This document shows positions 1 through 5,853 of a stretch of 15,631 nt of DNA, piece by piece. The position numbers were made by a program, and so were the translations under genes. Numbering within the stretch: the stretch's first letter is position 1; the number at the start of each line of letters is the position of its first letter. The notes under the pieces are model-generated. The model was not told where the DNA came from. It did no database searches and worked only from the letters and a program-made list of their open reading frames with translations. Location: positions 1-15,631 of the forward strand of contig JAVVUK010000033.1 in NCBI GenBank assembly GCA_036653215.1, written 5' to 3'. The stretch is from JADFUS01 sp036653215. Its GTDB lineage: Bacteria; Bacteroidota; Bacteroidia; Bacteroidales; Rikenellaceae.

Positions 1-1
1 C

Positions 2-208
2 TATAAAGAAATGAGAAGTAACATAACTGCTATCAATAATGCTCTATCATCAATTGGTGGTACTCCAATTAACAACGGCAATAAGTCATGGTATTGGGCT
101 ATGAGTGAAGGTTTTTATGGAATTTGGTATGGGATGCACGATGGCTCTTCAGGAGACAGGGGCAGTATTGTTCCTGCATACGATGCACGTGCGGTAAAAG
201 CATTCTAA
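2..208 (+). CDS. C-terminal fragment of a Bacteroidales surface/secreted protein (FISUMP/DUF1566-like end)
   Basis: The reading frame is open to the left edge of the window, so this is the last ~68 residues of a longer protein whose start lies outside. The Met at base 11 is probably internal. The visible part is rich in Gly, Ser, Trp and Tyr (WYWAMSEGFYG, IWYGMHDG) and ends in ARAVKAF. That pattern of aromatic repeats and a terminal R-x-V-x-x-F resembles the C-terminal ends of Bacteroidetes extracellular proteins with DUF1566 or Fibrobacter-succinogenes-major-paralog domains, which have a C-type-lectin-like fold. The resemblance is by pattern only, and too little remains to give a function. 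A strong terminator follows 24 bases after the stop, so it ends its transcription unit. Confidence 0.5.
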   Translation, partial: YKEMRSNITAINNALSSIGGTPINNGNKSWYWAMSEGFYGIWYGMHDGSSGDRGSIVPAYDARAVKAF

Positions 209-232
209 AAACATATAAATAAAACAACTCTT

Positions 233-266
233 AAAAGGTTAGGCGAATATCGCTTAACCTTTTTTT
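233..266 (+). terminator. Rho-independent terminator after the surface-protein fragment
   Basis: A 12-bp stem (234-245 with 251-262; one G.T wobble) closes a 5-base loop AATAT. A run of seven T begins inside the right arm and extends to 266. It separates the upstream fragment from folC. Confidence 0.85.
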
Positions 267-267
267 A

Positions 268-275
268 TACCTTTG
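268..275 (+). promoter_or_regulatory. Candidate -7 promoter element of folC (TACCTTTG)
   Basis: TACCTTTG matches the Bacteroidetes -7 consensus TAnnTTTG exactly. No clear TTG-type -33 element sits 19-21 bases upstream, because that space is the terminator stem. The element lies one base after the terminator T-run and seven bases before the folC ATG, so the transcript would have almost no 5' leader. Confidence 0.5.
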
Positions 276-282
276 TGCCACT

Positions 283-1596
283 ATGGAATATAAAGAAGCA
301 TTAGAGACATTAGAAGCACTGCCCATGTTCCAAAACGTTGGAGGAAGTGCTTATATACCATCTATGGATAACATAATAGCGTTATCCTCACTTTTGGGCA
401 ATCCTCAAACGAAATACCCAACAATACATATCGCCGGCACAAATGGCAAAGGCTCGACAGCACACATGATAGCCTCTGTACTACAAACAGCAGGTTATAA
501 AGTAGGACTATACACCTCCCCACATATAGCAGACCTGCGTGAGAGAGTCCGCATAGATGGGGAACTCGTAAAAGAAGAGATCTTTGCCGAACTAATCACA
601 AAGATAAGCGGGTATATGAAAAGCCACAAAGTATCATTCTTTGAGGTTACAACCGCCCTTGCCTTTTACTCTTTTTCACGTGAAACAGTAGACGTTGCAG
701 TAATAGAAACCGGGCTTGGTGGGCTATGGGACTCGACAAACATAATAACCCCTATCGTGTCTGTAATAACCAACATATCTCTCGACCATTGCGCCATATT
801 AGGCAACACAAAAGGGGAAATAGCACGTCAGAAAGGTGGCATAATAAAAACATCTGTTCCGGTGGTGATAGGCGAGCACGACACCTTGTGCGACGATATT
901 TTTATAGATATAGCCTCTCAAACAAACAGCCCTCTCACCTTCGCACAAGACCATTTTACGGTAGAAGATAAAAATGGCTTATTTCTTGTAACGGGAGATA
1001 AAAACTTTACGATAGACGGAGAGCTAAGGGGCGAATATCAAAAGAAAAACATAGCGACAGTGCTTAGCACACTCAAAATTATAAGCAACCGCTTTACCAT
1101 TTCCGACACCTTAATAAAAGATGGTATAGAAAAGGCGTGTACCAATACAGGGCTAAGCGGACGTTGGCAGACATTAAAAACCAACCCAACAGTGGTTTGC
1201 GACACAGGACACAACGTGGGAGGGATTACCTATGTGGCTCATCAAATTGAGCAAACACCTCATAAAAATCTTTTTATAGTAATGGGGGTCATGGCAGACA
1301 AAGAAGTGGAGGGGATATTACGCCTTATGCCGAAGCAAGCGACTTATCTATTTTGCCACACCGCAAGCCAAAGGGCTATGGACAGCAAGACTCTACAAGA
1401 ACGTGCCTCAAAACTCGGAATAAAAGGAACAGCAATAGGTGAAAAGGGAACAAGCAGCGTTGCAGAAGCTCTTTCAATAGCCATGCAACAAGCTACGAGA
1501 GAGGATTTGATTTTTATTGGGGGGAGCACCTTTATTGTAGCAGACATATTAAGTAATGCAAAATGGTTAAAAAGTTTTGGTTTTTCGACTATATAG
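283..1596 (+). CDS. folC: Bifunctional folylpolyglutamate synthase / dihydrofolate synthase
   Basis: This 437-residue Mur-ligase-family enzyme uses ATP to add glutamate to dihydropteroate and to folates in the cytoplasm, making and retaining folate coenzymes. The P-loop GTNGKGS is at residues 52-58, followed by LYTSPHIADLRERVRIDGE. The central ATPase motif VIETGLGGLWDSTN and the region SLDHCAILGNTKGEIARQKGGIIK are present, then SGRWQ and CDTGHNVGG (306-314), where the family usually reads D-x-x-HN. Length is normal for FolC. The start is the ATG directly after the -7 element. The last 34 bases overlap the downstream channel gene, so the two are probably co-transcribed. folK, another folate gene, lies 9.4 kb downstream in this window. 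Confidence 0.96.
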   Translation: MEYKEALETLEALPMFQNVGGSAYIPSMDNIIALSSLLGNPQTKYPTIHIAGTNGKGSTAHMIASVLQTAGYKVGLYTSPHIADLRERVRIDGELVKEEIFAELITKISGYMKSHKVSFFEVTTALAFYSFSRETVDVAVIETGLGGLWDSTNIITPIVSVITNISLDHCAILGNTKGEIARQKGGIIKTSVPVVIGEHDTLCDDIFIDIASQTNSPLTFAQDHFTVEDKNGLFLVTGDKNFTIDGELRGEYQKKNIATVLSTLKIISNRFTISDTLIKDGIEKACTNTGLSGRWQTLKTNPTVVCDTGHNVGGITYVAHQIEQTPHKNLFIVMGVMADKEVEGILRLMPKQATYLFCHTASQRAMDSKTLQERASKLGIKGTAIGEKGTSSVAEALSIAMQQATREDLIFIGGSTFIVADILSNAKWLKSFGFSTI

Positions 1597-2774
1597 ACAA
1601 GGCACTTCACAGTTGGGGCATAGACCCCAACGTGATTAATGTCTTTGTTTTCATATTGATAACCATACTTTTAGTGATAATAATCAAAATCTTCAACAAA
1701 TTTATACAAAAGATAACCGCCAAAATCATAGGTCTCAACAAGGTAAACCTAAACCCCTCGACCAAAGATTTTCTTATCAACAGCAAACTTCTAATACGAG
1801 TTCTTAACTTCCTTTTGGTATTGGTTTGCAACTACCTATGTCGATTTCTTTACGGAGGCTTTATCCCCGACATCGTAAACATCATGACAAATACCTTTGA
1901 CGTGTTGACCATCTTTTTCTTTACACTAATCTTGATGACCATCGTCGACTTGGTACACCGTAAACTTACCGATGCAAGTGGCACAAAATCTATGAAGGGG
2001 TTTGTGCAAACCATAAAATTAGTTGTTTGGATAATCGCCGTTGCAATTAGTTTTACCTTAATCACAGGCACAAGCATCTCTAAGATGATGACTGGCATCG
2101 CCGCCTTTGCCGCTGTGTTGATGCTTGTATTTAAAGACCCTATTTTGGGGATCGTCTCCTCCATACAAATTGCAACAAACGACTCCATAAGGCTTGGCGA
2201 CTGGATACAGACAAACGACAATAGCGCAAATGGCGTTGTGAAAGAGGTAAATTTGACATACGTAAAGGTCTTAAATTGGAATAACACAACCACCTTTGTA
2301 CCTATATATAGCCTCATCAGCCAACCCTATATCAATTGGCGAGAGATGTACGACTCCAATGGGCGTAAATTTACTAATGCACAAGTAGTTATAGATACAA
2401 ATTTTATCACTATCTTGACCCCCGAAGAGGAAAACGATATTTCTAAAAACGAGCTTGTAGCCCCATACTATACACAAATGGAAGGACTTTGTGGAAAGGG
2501 AAATAGATCAAACTTGTCCTTATATAGAAGCTATATAGAGTGTTACTTAGAGGAGAACATAGATATAAACACCGCTATCTTTAACGTCATGATATATCAA
2601 CCTCACGTTGGCGAGGGCATCACGTTGACGGCATATACATATTCGAAAAAGACGCTTTACGCCGATTTTGAACATCTTCAATGTAACATTTTGGAGCATA
2701 TGGTAGCCACCGCTCCGATCTTCAATATTGTGTTGTGTCAAAGAGGGACTTTTAAAATCCCGAAAGAGGGATAA
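1563..2774 (+). CDS. MscS-family mechanosensitive ion channel (YbdG/MscM-like)
   Basis: This 403-residue inner-membrane protein likely opens under membrane tension to release ions during osmotic downshock. An N-terminal amphipathic stretch is followed by about five hydrophobic segments (roughly residues 24-43, 70-90, 97-124, 148-165, 170-190). The last is the pore-lining type, running into FKDPILGIVSSIQIA (190 onward). The beta-domain follows, with IRLGDWIQT, GVVKEVNLTYVKVLNWNNT and the Pro-rich FVPIYSLIS. The NWREM-x3-NGRK segment, the length and the five-helix layout fit the YbdG subgroup better than the three-helix E. coli MscS. The start lies inside folC, in another frame. No later Met precedes the first helix, so the 34-base overlap is probably real. 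Individual channel subtype is not certain. Confidence 0.9.
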   Translation: MVKKFWFFDYIDKALHSWGIDPNVINVFVFILITILLVIIIKIFNKFIQKITAKIIGLNKVNLNPSTKDFLINSKLLIRVLNFLLVLVCNYLCRFLYGGFIPDIVNIMTNTFDVLTIFFFTLILMTIVDLVHRKLTDASGTKSMKGFVQTIKLVVWIIAVAISFTLITGTSISKMMTGIAAFAAVLMLVFKDPILGIVSSIQIATNDSIRLGDWIQTNDNSANGVVKEVNLTYVKVLNWNNTTTFVPIYSLISQPYINWREMYDSNGRKFTNAQVVIDTNFITILTPEEENDISKNELVAPYYTQMEGLCGKGNRSNLSLYRSYIECYLEENIDINTAIFNVMIYQPHVGEGITLTAYTYSKKTLYADFEHLQCNILEHMVATAPIFNIVLCQRGTFKIPKEG

Positions 2775-2792
2775 CGCCATAAGAATATGTCT

Positions 2793-2854
2793 AAATATTT
2801 GAACTACAATGCTCTTTTCGTAAAAAAGATTGTAAAAAAATGCAAATATTTTTT
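2793..2854 (+). terminator. Candidate extended-hairpin terminator between the channel gene and rplM
   Basis: Nested inverted repeats form a long imperfect hairpin: AAATATTTG (2793-2801) with CAAATATTT (2843-2851), TACAA (2805-2809) with TTGTA (2830-2834), and TCTTTT (2813-2818) with AAAAGA (2824-2829) around the loop CGTAA. A short T-run follows. The stem is AT-rich and has an unequal internal loop, so its strength is uncertain. Confidence 0.5.
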
Positions 2855-2872
2855 CTTTTCAAAAAAATGTCT

Positions 2873-2880
2873 TACCTTTG
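2873..2880 (+). promoter_or_regulatory. Promoter -7 element of the rplM operon (TACCTTTG)
   Basis: This is an exact TAnnTTTG match, the same octamer as before folC. A T/C-rich block ends 12 bases upstream and may stand in for the -33 region. The predicted transcript would start near 2884-2888, giving a leader of about 60 bases. Confidence 0.75.
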
Positions 2881-2884
2881 CCTC

Positions 2885-2903
2885 CCCATGTATAGTGCGT
2901 GGG
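2885..2903 (+). promoter_or_regulatory. 5'-end hairpin of the rplM leader
   Basis: CCCATG (2885-2890) pairs with CGTGGG (2898-2903), with one G.U pair, around a 7-base loop. It lies almost exactly at the predicted transcript start. A 5'-end hairpin could stabilise the mRNA or bind uL13 as feedback control. uL13 autoregulatory leaders are known in Firmicutes, but I cannot match this one to a named family. Confidence 0.35.
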
Positions 2904-2945
2904 TTGTTGGATCAAACAATAATTATTAACTAAAAAAGGAAAGAA

Positions 2946-3401
2946 GTGGATTCATTAAGCTACAAAACAGTATTCGTGAATGCGACTAATGCTGACAAGC
3001 GTTGGTATATCATCGATGCTAATGATGAGGTTTTGGGTCGTCTTGCTTCTCAGGTTGCGAAAATCTTAAGAGGCAAAAACAAACCTACATTCTCTCCCAA
3101 CGCTGACTGTGGTGACAACGTCATCATCATCAACGCTGAGAAAATCAAATTAACAGGTAAGAAAATGACTGACAAACAATATGTCCGTCACACAGGATAC
3201 CCAGGAGGACAACGTCACGCTACCCCTGCGGATTATCTTGCGACAAGACCTGAGTTTATTGTAATGAAAGCTGTCAAAGGTATGTTACCTAAAAACAGGC
3301 TTGGTTCTGCTATGTTACGTAATTTACGTGTATATGCAGGTGAGACTCACAACAATGAAGCTCAACAACCAATCGAACTAAAATTAAACGAGATTAAGTA
3401 A
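2946..3401 (+). CDS. rplM: 50S ribosomal protein uL13 (L13)
   Basis: This 151-residue protein of the large ribosomal subunit binds 23S rRNA early in assembly. Diagnostic stretches are LGRLASQVAKILRGK, CGDNVIIINAEKI, HTGYPGGQR, VKGMLPKNRLG and LRVYAGETHNNEAQQP. The start is GTG at 2946. It gives the MDSLSYKT N-terminus expected in Bacteroidia (usually MDTLSYKT), and no in-frame ATG lies close upstream. The preceding AAAAAAGGAAAGAA contains a Shine-Dalgarno-like AGGA, unusual in this phylum and possibly compensating for GTG. It is the first gene of rplM-rpsI-rpsB-tsf, two bases before rpsI, under the promoter at 2873. Confidence 0.98.
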   Translation: MDSLSYKTVFVNATNADKRWYIIDANDEVLGRLASQVAKILRGKNKPTFSPNADCGDNVIIINAEKIKLTGKKMTDKQYVRHTGYPGGQRHATPADYLATRPEFIVMKAVKGMLPKNRLGSAMLRNLRVYAGETHNNEAQQPIELKLNEIK

Positions 3402-3403
3402 TT

Positions 3404-3790
3404 ATGGAAGTAGTAAACACAGTAGGACGTAGAAAATCAGCCGTAGCACGCGTTTATGTAAAAAGCGGTGAAGGCAAAATTACTATCAACAAACGTGACA
3501 TTACAAATTATTTCCCATTGGAAATTTTTCAATTTGTAGTGAAGCAACCTCTTTTGGTAACAGAAAAGGTAGGCTCTTTTGATATTACAATCAACCTTGC
3601 GGGTGGTGGTATCAAAGGACAAGCTGAGGCAGCTCGCCTTGGAATTACTCGTGCTCTATGCGAAATAGATGCAGAGCTTAGACCGCTCCTTAAAAAGAAC
3701 GGCTTCTTAACACGTGACGCTCGTATCGTTGAGCGTAAAAAACCAGGTCAACCAGGTGCACGTAAAAGATTCCAATTCAGTAAGCGTTAA
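3404..3790 (+). CDS. rpsI: 30S ribosomal protein uS9 (S9)
   Basis: This 128-residue small-subunit protein has a C-terminal tail that reaches the decoding centre and contacts P-site tRNA. It starts with the usual VGRRKSAVARVYV block. INLAGGGIKGQAEAARLGITRAL follows in the middle, then the basic tail DARIVERKKPGQPGARK, ending in the near-invariant QFSKR. Length is normal. It follows rplM by two bases, the standard uL13-uS9 pair, so translation is likely coupled. The next gene, rpsB, is separated by a 169-base spacer with RNA structure. Confidence 0.98.
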   Translation: MEVVNTVGRRKSAVARVYVKSGEGKITINKRDITNYFPLEIFQFVVKQPLLVTEKVGSFDITINLAGGGIKGQAEAARLGITRALCEIDAELRPLLKKNGFLTRDARIVERKKPGQPGARKRFQFSKR

Positions 3791-3816
3791 TACAATTTTA
3801 ATCTCGTCCTATTTTT

Positions 3817-3929
3817 TAGCACAACATCGGTTTCAAATGGCTATAACCGCTTAAGACGCTCCCTAACCATTGCCCTGTTGCGGAAAAATCACAATGACCA
3901 CTTTTTGATAGGGGTGCTACACTGTGATT
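3817..3929 (+). promoter_or_regulatory. Candidate structured leader (r-leader) of rpsB
   Basis: The rpsI-rpsB spacer folds into a multi-stem element. The outer stem is TAGCAC (3817-3822) with GTGCTA (3914-3919). A first hairpin is CGGTT (3828-3832) with AACCG (3845-3849). A second stem is CCCTA (3861-3865) with TAGGG (3909-3913), whose 3' strand abuts the outer stem, and it encloses CATTG (3868-3872) with CAATG (3892-3896). An alternative stem AATCACA (3887-3893) with TGTGATT (3923-3929) competes with the last pairing. An A-rich start region follows. Autogenous control of rpsB-tsf by uS2 is known in E. coli. Its use here is inference. Confidence 0.5.
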
Positions 3930-3959
3930 GACGAAGAGAAAAAACAAAAAAAGAAAAAC

Positions 3960-4754
3960 ATGTCAAAAATTGAATTTCAAGATCTATTAGAAGCAGGTGT
4001 CCACTTCGGTCACCTAAAAAGAAAATGGAACCCTAAAATGGCTCCATATATCTTTATGGAGAAAAATGGTATCCATATCATAGACCTCCATAAAACAGCA
4101 ATCAAACTTGATGAGGCTTCAGCAGCCCTTAAACAAATTGCTAAGTCTGGTCGTAAAATCCTTTTCGTTGCAACAAAAAGACAAGTTAAAGATGTCGTTG
4201 CAGAAAAAGTAAGCGAAGTAGGTATGCCTTTCGTTACAGAAAGATGGCCAGGTGGAATGTTAACAAACTTCCCAACGATAAGAAAAGCTATTAAGAAGAT
4301 GACCACTATCGACAAGATGACCACTAACGGCACTTTCGATAACTTCTCTAAAAGAGAAAGGCTTCAGATCTCTCGTCAGAGAGCTAAGTTAGAGAAGAAC
4401 TTAGGTTCTATCGCTGACCTAAATCGTCTTCCAGCAGCACTTTTCGTTATTGATATACAAAAAGAGGCTAACGCCGTAAGAGAAGCAAGGAGATTAAATA
4501 TCCCTGTATTTGCAATGGTTGATACTTGTTGTGATCCAACACCAATTGATTTCGTTATACCAGCAAATGATGATGCTTCAAAATCGGTAGGTGCCGTGCT
4601 TAATGTTGTTATGGCTTCTATCGCTGAAGGCCTTTCTGAAAGAAAAGCAGAAAAGAGCAAAGAAGAGGAAGAAGAAGAAACAGAAACAACAGAACAACCA
4701 AAAAGAGCTCGTAAATCTGCTCCAAAAGCAGAAGAGGTTGCAGTAGAAGCATAG
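3960..4754 (+). CDS. rpsB: 30S ribosomal protein uS2 (S2)
   Basis: This 264-residue small-subunit protein binds late at the head-body junction of the 30S subunit and is needed for bS1 docking where bS1 is present. Diagnostic stretches are LLEAGVHFGHLKRKWNPKM, MEKNGIHIIDLHKT, ERWPGGMLTNFPTIRK and DPTPIDFVIPANDDA. I chose ATG 3960, which gives MSKIEFQDLLEAG as in relatives. A frame-open GTG at 3924 would add a Lys-rich, unconserved 12-residue leader and lies inside the structured leader. About 30 bases before the ATG are almost pure A/G, typical of strong initiation sites in this phylum. The C-terminus carries an acidic tail followed by a Lys/Arg patch, a variable part of the family. tsf follows after 23 bases. 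Confidence 0.97.
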   Translation: MSKIEFQDLLEAGVHFGHLKRKWNPKMAPYIFMEKNGIHIIDLHKTAIKLDEASAALKQIAKSGRKILFVATKRQVKDVVAEKVSEVGMPFVTERWPGGMLTNFPTIRKAIKKMTTIDKMTTNGTFDNFSKRERLQISRQRAKLEKNLGSIADLNRLPAALFVIDIQKEANAVREARRLNIPVFAMVDTCCDPTPIDFVIPANDDASKSVGAVLNVVMASIAEGLSERKAEKSKEEEEEETETTEQPKRARKSAPKAEEVAVEA

Positions 4755-4777
4755 TAATACTTAATAATACTACATAT

Positions 4778-5596
4778 ATGGAAATTAAAGCAGCTGACGT
4801 AGCAAAACTACGTAAAATGACCGGTGCAGGAATGATGGACTGCAAAAAAGCTCTCACAGATGCGGCTGGTGATTTTGAAAAAGCAAAAGATATTATCCGT
4901 GAAAAAGGCAAGATGATTGCTAACAAACGTGCTGACAGAGATGCCTCTGAAGGTTATATGTCATCAAAAATCATCGGTAACAAAGGGTATATCTTATGTT
5001 TGGCTTGCGAAACAGACTTCGTTGCAAAAAACGACTCTTTCGCTCTTCATGCAGAAGAATTACTTCAAATTGCTATCGATAACGATGCTAAAGATCTTGA
5101 CTCTTTACTTGCTATAACAGTAAAAGGTACTACCGTTAAAGATATGGTTACAGGTCTTTCAGGCAGTATAGGTGAGAAGATAGAACTTCCTTTCTATGCT
5201 CGTGTTGAAGCTCCTATGGTTGCCTCTTATGTTCACATGAACAAAAAGCTTGGTACTTTAGTCGGATTCTCATGTGTCCTTGATGCTGCGGTAGCTCATG
5301 ATGTTGCTATGCAAGCAACAGCTATGGCCCCTGTATCTATCGACAAAGACGATATTGATCCTAAGATCCTTGCTAAAGAGCTTGAGATCGGTATGGAACA
5401 AGCTCGTGCTGAGGGCAAACCAGAGCAAATGTTAGAGAAAATTGCTCAAGGTAAAGTCGCTAAGTTTGTAAAAGAGAATACTCTTATGAACCAATCTTTA
5501 GTTAAAGATAACAAGATGACTGTTTCTGAATTTATAAGAAAAAGTTGTCCTGATGTGAAGATCATTGCTTACCAACGTTTTTCACTAAACGACTAA
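4778..5596 (+). CDS. tsf: Elongation factor Ts
   Basis: This 272-residue protein is the guanine-nucleotide exchange factor that regenerates EF-Tu-GTP. The N-terminal UBA-like domain (LRKMTGAGMMDCKKAL, about residues 10-26) binds the EF-Tu G domain. The exchange motif TDFVAKND begins at residue 79, with the Asp-Phe pair that disrupts the Mg site of EF-Tu. The core domain continues to VKENTLMNQSLVKD and the closing VSEFIRKS. Length is near that of E. coli EF-Ts. It is the last gene of the rplM operon: a strong terminator starts 25 bases after the stop. rpsB-tsf is the common bacterial pair, so uS2 feedback through the upstream leader would also set EF-Ts levels. Confidence 0.98.
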   Translation: MEIKAADVAKLRKMTGAGMMDCKKALTDAAGDFEKAKDIIREKGKMIANKRADRDASEGYMSSKIIGNKGYILCLACETDFVAKNDSFALHAEELLQIAIDNDAKDLDSLLAITVKGTTVKDMVTGLSGSIGEKIELPFYARVEAPMVASYVHMNKKLGTLVGFSCVLDAAVAHDVAMQATAMAPVSIDKDDIDPKILAKELEIGMEQARAEGKPEQMLEKIAQGKVAKFVKENTLMNQSLVKDNKMTVSEFIRKSCPDVKIIAYQRFSLND

Positions 5597-5621
5597 GTTT
5601 AAGAAATATTTACCACCAAAT

Positions 5622-5655
5622 AGGTTAGGGCTTAAATGTCCTAACCTGTTTTTTT
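5622..5655 (+). terminator. Rho-independent terminator after tsf
   Basis: AGGTTAGG (5622-5629) pairs with CCTAACCT (5640-5647), extendable by one G.U pair, and is followed by G and seven T. It closes the rplM-rpsI-rpsB-tsf unit. Confidence 0.85.
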
Positions 5656-5697
5656 ATACCTATCATGTAAAATGTTACAATTTTGTTATATTTTTTA

Positions 5698-5727
5698 TTG
5701 CCATTTAAAAAATTATGACTAATATTG
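5698..5727 (+). promoter_or_regulatory. Weak candidate promoter for the cotH module
   Basis: TTG (5698-5700) is separated by 19 bases from TAATATTG (5720-5727), which differs from TAnnTTTG at one position. The spacing fits the Bacteroidetes -33/-7 promoter. The leader would be about 120 bases. The rest of the 257-base tsf-cotH spacer is AT-rich. Apart from this candidate and the terminator I see only a 43-codon open frame (5715-5846) of doubtful value. Confidence 0.35.
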
Positions 5728-5853
5728 TAGGATTATCTTTTTTAGGTATTGAGAATGAGCTACAAAAGACTAATCTGGTTATTGAGCTTATTTGTCGTCA
5801 AGACACGCACATGACTAACCATACAACAAAACCTAATTTAACTTAAATATTAC

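Noticed and set aside
726..971. 81-residue plus-strand open frame inside folC
   Set aside because: It overlaps the conserved centre of folC in another frame and has no family features.
1850..2317. 155-residue minus-strand open frame
   Set aside because: It is antisense to the conserved transmembrane and pore part of the channel gene. It has no recognisable family pattern and is explained by codon composition of the plus-strand gene.
3806..3820. Possible -7 element TATTTTTT for a separate rpsB promoter
   Set aside because: It lacks the final G of the consensus and has no paired -33 element. The operon promoter before rplM explains expression.
3924..3959. Upstream GTG start for rpsB giving a Lys-rich 12-residue extension
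   Set aside because: The extension is not found in uS2 proteins, and the bases belong to the structured leader and the A-rich initiation region. ATG 3960 gives the conserved N-terminus.
4618..4926. 102-residue minus-strand open frame rich in Leu and Phe
   Set aside because: It is the reverse of the Glu/Lys-rich rpsB tail and the tsf start, whose GAA/GAG and AAA codons read as Phe/Leu on the other strand.
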